Below the pieces are notes generated by a model. That model searched no databases and had not been told where the DNA came from. It was given only the letters and a program-made list of their open reading frames with translations. From assembly GCA_944548615.1 (NCBI GenBank), contig OX155973.1, positions 7,677,910-7,741,909 on the forward strand: a stretch of DNA of 64,000 nucleotides, in the 5' to 3' direction. A program made the translations under genes and the position numbers. Source of the DNA: Micropterix aruncella (Eukaryota > Arthropoda > Insecta > Lepidoptera > Micropterigidae). This document shows, piece by piece, positions 57,101 to 64,000 of this stretch; the first letter of the stretch is position 1; each line of letters starts with the position of its first letter.

Positions 57101-59468
57101 AAATATTATTACGTCAATGATTCTTTTCAGAACGAGACGCCTATTGAAAATCTCTTGCGTATTTTTTTGCCTAAGACGTTGTTCAACATTTCCTTTCTTT
57201 TTTCGGGGGCGTACAATAAAAAGGCCACAGGTACGATGTACAACATCAACTCGTACGATATGTACGAGTTCTTTCTTTGTTGTCATAAACTCTCTTTTTA
57301 TGTGTGGCTGTGTCTGTGTTACTCATTAGATACATGCGAGCGCTTTGCTTGCCTGACTTATTTATTAAAACAAAAGCACCATCTGAGAGGGCCCGCACAG
57401 GCCAGGGCCCGGGTGGCAAATGCCACCCTGACTCTATAGCCAGTCCGACCCTGGTGTTGCCAAAGCGAAAAGATAAAATCATTATATCTTGCCGCGTTTT
57501 TCAGGTCTCCTATAATAGTGGAAACGATAGATGATAAAGATCCGGAATCCATGGAGATTGTTCAGAATATAGTGGGTTGCCTTTGCAATGAACCAACGAA
57601 TCTCTACATCGCACCAAAAATGGTGGAAGGTATTGTTTTTATGTAATTGTTTTATCTTTTCGATCATTAAATAGCATAGATAGATAAATAGCACTCAAAG
57701 GTTAGCACCATGAAAAGCATGACGATTACTGAGATTGTCATCCAACAAAGTATAATTTCCCTAAAAGTCTCGGATGCACAGCCCTCGCCCAGATATAACT
57801 TTTTACTCCTAATCTCGGAAGATGGCCCTTATTGTAGAATTAACTGTTCCATGGGAATCAAATATAATTGTATAAATTAGAGGAGTATACATTAATTATT
57901 AAAGGAGTATAAATTAAATAAATACCATGATCTCGCAAATGCCATCACCCGGAACGGCTTCACTGTTTACCTTCCCGCAGTGGAAGTTGGCGCTCGTGGC
58001 CTGCCAGCCAAATCTCTGTTTCACCTCTTTAAAAATCTTCATCGCCAGAAAAATAATCAACTCCTTCCTAGAGAAAATATGTTAAACCGCAATTTCCGCA
58101 TATCAAATTCTATGGCTTCGTAGGGGGAGCGAATGGGTGGTGAGGTAAAAGTTCACTTATGGCAAGACAGCTTTCCTAAGGGTGCTACCAAATTAATCGA
58201 TCGATCGATGCCATCAATCGACGATCGTTCGATTATTATGGTAACAACTGACGATCGACGTCGACTGATCCATTCTAGTGTCGATCGATGCAATCGATCA
58301 ATGATCGATCGATTGGTGTGATAATGCTATCCGGAGTCCACCGCTCACCTCCCTGAAGTGTGATAATAGTATTATGATGGGCATGATTCCGGTCGGTGAA
58401 TTTCATGGCAGCTCCGTTTGTATCTATTGAAATAGTTTTATTTTGTGGTATTTGATGAATAGGCTATGACCGTATTGCCATATTACCACTTCATCTCAAG
58501 GCATGATATGACACAGCGGTCATAGCCGTTTGCAGCTATAGCCGTAGTGTTGCAATACATAGCATAATATTGTATATAGGCGACACAACGGTTCCTAGCC
58601 GTTTCGAGATTTTGTATGAAGAATTTTAGTGTCGTTCCATAATCCCTCGGCTAAAGCTGACCGCGACGGAAAAGGTTAAGGTCCTTTTTCAACTGGTAAT
58701 TCTGTTATGAAAATGTTGCTCATAGGAGGATGGAGCTGCGGCGGAGAGAATGATGGCCGCAAACAAGACATTGGTGACAAGATACTCCCCTGAAGTTTAA
58801 TAATAGTATTATGATCGGCCCGACTCTTTATATAATTTTAAATTATATAAAGAGTCGGGCCCGACAAATTATATAATTTTAAATTATATATGAATAGGTA
58901 GATAATGGTCTAAAATACATTTTGGTTTAAGTCTCATTTAGTTAAACTCCTAAATACTATGATATTTCTGTATGAAAAATTTGTCGACAAACATAACCTA
59001 TCTCAGTTCTATCTATCTCAGTTATACTAGCTGTGTCTCGCTGCGAGGGAACTACATAGGTGGAGATATATGTTACCGACATACTGCCAACGACTTACGA
59101 CTACGACTATCGACTCACAGGTTTGGGCTTAGCTTAGCAAATATATTTTATTTACGAGGTTTTTTCTTGGTTAACCTATCTAGGCTATTCAATGATCATA
59201 GTTTTATCCTGTTTCATTCCCTCACCGCCTGCTTAATCTCTGATGTATGTTTTTAGATCCTGTATACTGCAAAGCCGTCGACCACATAGACAAGCTTCAA
59301 GTGGGCTGCTGCCACCTCGCTTCCAAGGAAGACGATTCTCCCGACTCCGAATACAGCCCTCTGGTTAGAGCCTCAGTGAGGTCTCCTTTCATCCTGGCAT
59401 GTCACATGCATCGGGCCAGAATGGCTATGCACCATTGCTGTCCGGGGTGCGGATTATTCTGTACGCAG
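45160..59468 (+). CDS. EHMT/G9a: G9a/EHMT-type histone H3K9 methyltransferase, N-terminal 600 residues
   Basis: EHMT proteins mono- and dimethylate histone H3 Lys9 in the nucleus. Exons 45160-45565, 50489-51182, 51337-51533, 52445-52610, 57505-57629 and 59257-59468 join with matching phases and sum to exactly 1800 bases. Residues 1-350 are basic and disordered (SPKKKKEKKSKNKE; RSTRRLSKEYSENILANAIA; RIKPTAKILANAEMRLGLES). The diagnostic part is exons 5-6: GCLCNEPTNLYIAPK, VYCKAVDHIDKLQVGCC and HMHRARMAMHHCCPGCGLFC, the Cys-rich domain found before the ankyrin repeats in EHMT1/2. Ankyrin, pre-SET and SET exons are expected to the right of base 64000. Start chosen at the ATG of MEEEIKPQ. Linking exon 1 to the others rests on phase only; the Cys-rich match is strong. 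Confidence 0.85.
45566..48540. other. EHMT intron 1, first part
   Basis: Contains a direct duplication of about 112 bases (45700-45812 and 45985-46098, both starting cacccgactatattcacca) and two family D pieces (46775-46930 and 47225-47530). Nothing else is recognised; 47540-48540 has no clear coding or repeat signal. Confidence 0.5.
47225..47530 (+). repeat. Interspersed repeat family D, long copy (plus a partial copy at 46775-46930)
   Basis: ttattccaccataacttctt, CGATTTAGAAGTGTG, ATTGTTAGAATCG, GAGTGTCATAGG, then GTAAATATATTGTGTTTAGTG and ataaaccacaaatatt follow the same order as the insertion in exd at 12935-13345. A piece also lies at 59690-59830. Confidence 0.7.
48590..49420 (-). mobile_element. 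LINE fragment with RNase H domain and C-terminal Cys motif
   Basis: 198 open residues read YTYGSKSGLDGGCGI, AEVYVIIKSADI, HSDSKAALMALAL and RWVPGHAGIEGNEKADELAK, the conserved blocks of RNase H. The first block normally has an aspartate (YTDGS); here it is Tyr, so the catalytic site is lost. After a frameshift the strand continues KAYDRKTARKALSLVRALTG and a C..C...H...C cluster, as in R1/LOA-like LINEs. Inactive remnant in EHMT intron 1. Confidence 0.85.
49470..49680 (+). repeat. Interspersed repeat family B, copy 3
   Basis: cgtaagggctcggatatgg, AGATGTCCGCTAG, ggcccacgcggatatgc, GGTCGCCAGC and gcccacattcctcgca match copy 2 at 14225-14455 in the same orientation. Confidence 0.65.
51955..52320 (-). 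repeat. Interspersed repeat family C, copy 3
   Basis: Reverse orientation relative to 12112-12505: cacatgtggcaagacagctg, TTCTAAACCTACCACAGCCGG, and ending catggcagctccgtttgtat. Lies in EHMT intron 3. Confidence 0.75.
53216..53335 (+). repeat. G-rich tract with many GGG runs
   Basis: A strongly strand-biased stretch with runs such as GGGGGGGGGG, GGGG, GGGGGGG and GGGGCGGGGGG within 120 bases. It could form G-quadruplex DNA or RNA on the EHMT sense strand, in intron 4. Confidence 0.75.
53655..53896. mobile_element. Foldback MITE, about 110-bp arms
   Basis: ggcaatacacgtccgatttt at 53663 mirrors a near-identical block ending at 53888. The arms also share ctctacgatagtcgg, cagactatcg, ctcttgccata and tttgtttgaaca. 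Non-coding, in EHMT intron 4. Confidence 0.85.
54342..57453 (-). mobile_element. hAT-superfamily transposon with 8-bp target duplication
   Basis: GTGTTGCC lies on both sides (54334-54341, 57454-57461). Ends are cagggtcggactgg and, reversed, cagggtcggactgg. The minus strand has transposase fragments in the expected order: a C-terminal part (55148-55828; ICERRFLVLKRMKTRLRSLL, the hAT dimerisation motif), a middle part (56121-56497; KLRRLQNIGKTRWWAKDKAL) and an N-terminal part (56915-57286; EIFNRRLVLKRIIDVIIF). It is a TTF-type zinc-finger hAT with several frameshifts. An unrelated 155-residue plus-strand open frame (54414-54881) lies near its 3' end. Confidence 0.92.
57950..58430 (-). repeat. 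Interspersed repeat family C, copy 4, with an internal insert
   Basis: Matches copies 2 and 3 from cggcttcactg to CATGGCAGCTCCGTTTGTAT, but about 25 bases (TAAACCTACCACAGCCGG region) are replaced by an ATCGAT-rich palindromic insert at about 58180-58325. Confidence 0.75.
58180..58325. mobile_element. ATCGAT-rich palindromic insert
   Basis: The left end reads taatcgatcgatcgatg and the right end gatcgatcgattggtgtg; reversed, they are similar over about 20 bases. The interior repeats CGATCG/ATCGAT many times. Possible tiny MITE; no target duplication resolved. Confidence 0.5.
58440..58785 (+). pseudogene. Copied fragment of exd (intron 1 and start of exon 2)
   Basis: Reading left to right this matches exd on its coding strand from about 13560 to 12850: cggctaaagctgac, ggttaaggtccttttt, aactggtaattctgttatga, then GAGGATGGAGC..GGCGGAGAGAA and gcaaacaagacattggtga. 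It lacks the family D element present in exd. It breaks off at gatactcc, where family C-like sequence resumes. It is a non-functional copy in EHMT intron 5. Confidence 0.8.
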
Positions 59469-59469
59469 G

Positions 59470-59831
59470 TAACTTCTCAAACCATTTAATTCTAATATTC
59501 TATCATTTCTGCCTTTATACGCCTATTACGAACAATCTCTCGTTTCATCTGACTTCTATATTCTGACATCTGACATCTCATGTTATGAACTATCTCTCGT
59601 TTCATCTGACTTCTATTTATATAACAACCGCGATAGTCTTCCATTTCATAATATTGTTAAGACTGGACATATCAGCAAAGCTGCCTATCCAGAATGAATA
59701 ATAATAATAACAAGTAAATATATTAAAAGGAATAAAAAACACGACTGCCGTTACAAAAACTAAAATTCTGTATTTATATTTTTTTTAAATACGGTTTTTT
59801 AATGAAATATTTGTGGTTTATGTATTTATCC

Positions 59832-59863
<32 letters not shown>

Positions 59864-59930
59864 GCACACATATATATACACACATCCATATATATACACA
59901 TTTATTTTTTGTTCATTTAACTTAAAATGT
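59470..59930. repeat. EHMT intron 6 start: LINE tail piece, family D piece and microsatellite
   Basis: 59625-59700 (aacaaccgcgatagtcttcc to an AATAATAATA tail) shares its first 20 bases with the hairpin-containing LINE at 40873-40892. 59690-59830 is family D. 59834-59900 is a mixed (TA)n/(CA)n microsatellite. Confidence 0.55.
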
Positions 59931-59952
59931 GCAGCTTACAGCTGAAATTATC

Positions 59953-62900
59953 TTACGGCATGGCCTCGTCGTCAACGCCGTCGAGTTCGCTGGGTACTTC
60001 GGGCTCGTTGGGTGCAGAAATGGCTCCGTTGCAATTTTGCATCTGCAGAGGGGCCACTGTTCTCTCCGAGGCGGCGTTCGTCTGATCCTCCACTTCTTTT
60101 TCCAACCTTTCCAAAGAGCTACTCGGAGGGGGAGGCGGTGTGTTCTCTATGGTTATCGATCCGGTGCAGTCGCTAACTTTGTAGATGCCCACGAGTCGGT
60201 TGGCGTTCTCAAACATATTGTAACGCAGGGAGATAATGATGAATTGGGCGTTCTTTGTTCTCTCTCTGATATAGTTAGCGACGATAGACACATTCTTGAA
60301 ATCCAAGGCAGCATCGATTTCGTCCATGACATACAAAGGCGAAGGCTTGTAATAATGTAGAGCAAACACTAAGGCCAGAGATGAAAGCGTTTTCTCTCCG
60401 CCGGAAAGGTTCGATATCGCTTTCCATGTTTTGAGGGGTGGCCGTACATTGAAGCGGAGTAGGGGTCGAAGGAGTCCACGAGCTCGAGCTCGGCGTCGCC
60501 GCCGATGGTGATCATCTGGTACATCTCCCTGACCCGCGCCGAGATGCGGCTGAAGCTGGCCAGGAACTCGTCCTGCCGCTTCTTGCGCAGCCCGGCCAGC
60601 AGCTCGCGCATCTCGTTGCGCCGCCCCGTTATCTCCTCCAGCTCCTCCGCGCGCTTCAGGAACAGGGCTTCTTTCAGGTAGTATTCCTTAATGGCACCTA
60701 TGTTGAGTAGACCATCGCTAATTCGGTCTCGAAGTACTTTACATTTATTCCTGAGTTCCTCCACGTTGAGGCCGTCCAATTCTTCAGCAGGGATAGTTTC
60801 TAGAGCATCCGGCTTAGGAAAGTTTGCAATGTTTGGATCCTCCAGTTGCAGAGATGATAACTCTTTGGACCACGCTGGCATCTTAAGCTTGTGATCACTG
60901 ATAGCCTTCTTCAGTTTGTCCAGGTCATTATCCATATCAATCTTTAGAGACTTTAATTTGGTTTCTCGCTTCTGCAATTTTGCTAGCTCTTCTTTTAGCT
61001 CAGTATGCGTGTCACCTTCCGACAGGCTTTCCTCGATTTCATCCAATTCTTTTTCTATCTTCTTAGCCTCTACGGCATTTACTTTTGTTTCATCCTGTAG
61101 ATTCTTAAGCTTAGCATCTATCTCCTTAATGTCTGTTTCCATGTGACCAATTTTCTGCTGAGAATTCCGTATATTCCTGCCGCTGGCGTTTATAGCAACT
61201 TTCAGCTTAGTCACTTCAGTCCGTACTTTCTCAATTTTGCTTGTCACCTCGGCAATCTCTTTTGTCAACTTCTTCAGCCTATCTCCAGCAATCGCCTTAA
61301 TCTGGCCCTGGACTTCATTTACTTGATCAGTCAACTCTTGAAGGTTCTTCTTAGCTTCATCGTGTTCCCGAGTGGCAATCTCAATTGCTTTTTGCAGTTT
61401 AGCCTTCTGCTTGGGATCCACTGTACTGTTCTTTATCTTTGACTCCTGATCCTTGAGCTGATTCTTCAAAGCTGGCACTTGCTCAATCAAATGCTTCACC
61501 TCAGCCTCTAGTTTGCTCTTCTCATTTCTCATTTCATCCCTTTTCTTTTTGAAGTCTTCTTTTTTCTTCTCCAGATTTAATATCGTTTCCCTCAGTTCCT
61601 TTATCCTGTCTTGCATATCATTAAGTTTCTTTTCCTGTTCCGCCAAAACGCGAGGATCGGTTGCTTGAGAAGTGTTCTGCTTGACGCTGGCTCCCATTCG
61701 GCCGCGGATCACACTCCTACCGCCTCCGGACATTGTACCTGCAACTTCGATGACGTCTGCGTTTAGTGACACAACCCTGTAACGGACGCGTCCGTATGCT
61801 ATCCTCGTCGCTTGTTCCAAATCGTTGGCTACCAGAGTGTCTCTCAAGGCGAAGTAAAAAGCTGGCAACACCCTCTTATCCGTTACCTTTATCAAGTCAA
61901 ACAGGCGAGGAACGTTCTCCGGGGTGGTAATCCTTTGTTCAGCCTGCCTTCTGAGATGTTCTTGTTTCTCAAGGGCGATGAAAGTGCATTTTCCAATATT
62001 GTGTTGTTTAAGAAGCTCTATACATTTAACACCTGTGTCCACAGTATCTACCAGGATATTATCCAAGGCTCCACAGCATGTAGAAATGGCTACATCATAT
62101 TTGGTATCAATGCCTCCTAAGTCCCCCATCCTCCCGTAAACCCCGGGCAGGGCGCCGATCCGCTTCTGCTCCATGATGAAGTTGAGGACTTTATTCCTGG
62201 AGTTGGCAGCACTGACACTGTCCCTGCGCTCTTGCAAGGTTGCCCGCAGTGTTCGCACTTCGCCATTCGTCGCGGTCAGTTCTTGCCCCAGAGCGGTCAA
62301 TTAGCGTTCGGTGGCTGTGAGCTCCTTTTCCGCGGCGGGCAGAGAGGTGTTTATCTGCGTTAGTCGCGCTTTCTTTTCTGTCAGATCCTTAGTGGCTTTA
62401 CTGAGCGACTCAGTCAGCTTTTCGAACTTATTCCTCTCTTCAGTTTCGTTCCTCAACAAAATCTCCAACTCTGATTCTGCAAGCTTGAGCTTCATCTTTA
62501 CTTTCAATTTCATTCAGACCGATCAACCTGGTCTTCAGTTTGTGAATTTCCTCTTGCAGCCCTTTAGTCTCGGAGCTGATGGCTTCGATTAGGGTATTCA
62601 TTTTTTCCTCCAAAGCTGCTTTTTTCTGTACAAGCTGTTGGTCAAGCTCCTCGCACTCAGCAATTTCTCTGGTATTTTTCTCCGGTATCTTTTTCAAATC
62701 CATAAGCTTCCCATTTTCCGTCTTAAGAAGAGCTTCAACATTCTTCTTCCTCTTGTTGCATTGATTCGTCTCTGCGGTGATGGTACCATCTCGGTTCTTC
62801 AGCGTTTTATTCTTTGTCATCAGTTCTTCCTTGCGGTTGTTCAGCTTATCGTATTTTTTATTTTGTTCTTTGAGAAATTTCTGCTTTTCCTCTATTTTAG

Positions 62901-63727
62901 CCTGAGTTTCCTTGATCATACCGTCCTGCTTCTTTTGTTCTTCCTTCAGGTTATCATATTCTGATGTCTTCTCCTTTATCATTTTGTCAACTTCATGAAT
63001 ATATTTTTGCAGGAGTGCGTTTCTGGCTCTGGTGGCATTATTCCTGGCATTCAACTGATCTACGGCATCCTTCATTGGCCGCTCAAGTTGCAGCTTTTCT
63101 GCCTCCACAAAACGCACTCTGTTCAATTTTTCCCTGCGCAAATCAGTCAGTTCGTCAGTTCTTTCAGCTATCTTAACCAACGGCTCCTTATATCTAACAG
63201 TGCTTATAATGTCATCGAGGTACTCCAGTAAACCAGTTTCATTTTCATTTGCACCTTTGAATTTCATCATGGCTATTTGTTCCACTTCACCCTGTAGAAT
63301 AAGAAACCGATTGTGGATATCTTCTTCGATCTGATCTTTGAGGCGCGATACCCAAATACAAACAACATGGAGTCAATGACGTTGCTTTTGCCACTGCCAT
63401 TCGGACCGATAATAGACGTGAAGCTCTTCTGAAATGGTCCCAGCTCCACCTTTCCCTTGTAACTCTTAAAGTCCTCATTTACGATCTTTTTGATGAGTAG
63501 GCGAGGGGCCTTTGAGTCCATAGAGAGAGTGGGTTCAGGCGCAGGGGGTATATAAATGTCTCCGATGCGTATCCCTCCTTCCTCATCATCAGATATGTGG
63601 TCGAATTCATTTTCCGCGTGGCCGTTCATACTCGTATTGTTGGTCGTTGGCACCGAGGGCCCTGCGACATCATTTCTCCTCTGCACCTTGGAAGTGCTAG
63701 GTTGCTGCAGTTCGAGATCATCATCCG
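59953..63727 (-). pseudogene. SMC4: SMC4 (condensin subunit) processed pseudogene
   Basis: SMC4 is the condensin ATPase subunit for mitotic chromosome compaction. On the minus strand the order is complete: Walker A (SIIGPNGSGKSN), N-terminal coiled coil, hinge (GALPGVYGRMGDLGGIDTKY; VAGTMSGGGRSVIRGRMG), C-terminal coiled coil, signature LSGGEKTLSSLALV and Walker B (LYVMDEIDAALDF). There are no introns over 3.8 kb. Defects: at about 63293, SKKIS jumps directly to the NRFLILQGE region in another frame, losing roughly 75-80 residues by comparison with the family; a frameshift at about 62505; an in-frame TAA at 62301-62303; and another frameshift at about 60445. Such lesions in an essential gene plus lack of introns indicate a retrocopy. 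No poly-A tail was found; an AATAAA (minus) lies near 59905. It is antisense in an EHMT intron. Confidence 0.88.
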
Positions 63728-63772
63728 AGATCACACACACACACACGCACACACGCACGCACGCACGCGCGC

Positions 63773-63803
<31 letters not shown>
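63728..63803. repeat. CA/TG microsatellite at the 5' border of the SMC4 copy
   Basis: Imperfect (CA)n with CGCA interruptions. The Cys/Val-rich frame across it is an artefact. A similar microsatellite lies beyond the other end of the SMC4 copy at 59834-59880. Confidence 0.9.
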
Positions 63804-63821
63804 TTAATAGCGTCGATTTAA

Positions 63822-64000
63822 CCCCTCGACTTGCAAAGTAAAAACTCGCTCGTACCGTTTCGAACGTGAAACCGTCGAGCGTGAAATCGGCGTGAATCGA
63901 CGGCCTTGAGAAAAACGACCATAAGTTATAAACCACTATACGGATCCTAAAAAGAAGAACTGTAAAATGATCGCATTGAAATTTGAAATATAAAACATTA
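63822..64000 (-). repeat. Partial copy of the TTAA MITE family at the right edge
   Basis: Begins TTAA then cccctcgac and ends gatcgcattgaaatttgaaa, matching 38155-38390 in order and orientation. Cut by the window end. Confidence 0.5.

Noticed and set aside
63273..63800. A functional SMC4 gene with an N-terminus starting in the Cys/Val-rich stretch
   Set aside because: That stretch is the CA microsatellite, and the SMC4 frame breaks several times downstream with no introns to explain it.

Overview
This is an animal nuclear genome window, most likely from a moth or butterfly (Lepidoptera). The genes are split by spliceosomal GT-AG introns, the intergenic DNA is AT-rich and packed with insect-type transposons, and the proteins look insect-like (Extradenticle, dual-targeted glycyl-tRNA synthetase, G9a/EHMT). 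The order Lepidoptera is inferred from the general look of the genes and repeats, not proven. No bacterial operons, CRISPR arrays or rRNA genes were seen.

Host genes in order: (1) extradenticle/PBX (exd), minus strand, six coding exons from 15576 down to 4017, with the third helix of the homeodomain and the C-terminus beyond the left edge; one exon carries a single extra base that breaks the frame. (2) Glycyl-tRNA synthetase (GlyRS), plus strand, two exons (17438-18312 and 28592-29906) around a 10.3 kb intron. (3) An unrecognised 230-residue Lys/Glu-rich protein gene, minus strand, three exons between 43162 and 37469. (4) A G9a/EHMT histone H3K9 methyltransferase gene, plus strand, six exons from 45160 to 59468 giving exactly 600 residues up to the Cys-rich domain, with ankyrin and SET exons beyond the right edge. 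(5) Inside the last visible EHMT intron, antisense, an intronless SMC4 copy (59953-63727) with a deletion, frameshifts and a stop codon: a processed pseudogene.

Mobile DNA: the GlyRS intron holds a complete, apparently young Ty3/gypsy LTR retrotransposon (19504-28103) with intact gag and pol, a tRNA-Lys-type primer binding site, a polypurine tract, and a textbook -1 frameshift signal at the gag/pol junction. Between GlyRS and the 230-residue gene lie an internally deleted mariner, a hAT element with a perfect 8-bp target duplication, a TTAA-flanked element and a second mariner fragment. A 4 kb element with terminal inverted repeats and ATAA duplications fills most of an intron of the 230-residue gene; it contains a nested LINE insertion with a 12-bp duplication and a nearly perfect 107-bp-arm hairpin. 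A second hAT (54342-57453) lies in an EHMT intron. The exd introns hold a Tigger/pogo copy with a nested foldback, LINE pieces, a Tc1 end and an orphan LTR/primer-binding site.

Four interspersed repeat families (called A to D here) recur across the window. The 2 kb divergent intergenic region between the 230-residue gene and EHMT is built from GC-rich palindromic repeat units. A piece of exd (intron plus start of exon 2) has a second copy 45 kb away inside EHMT and acts as a natural empty-site control for a transposon in exd.
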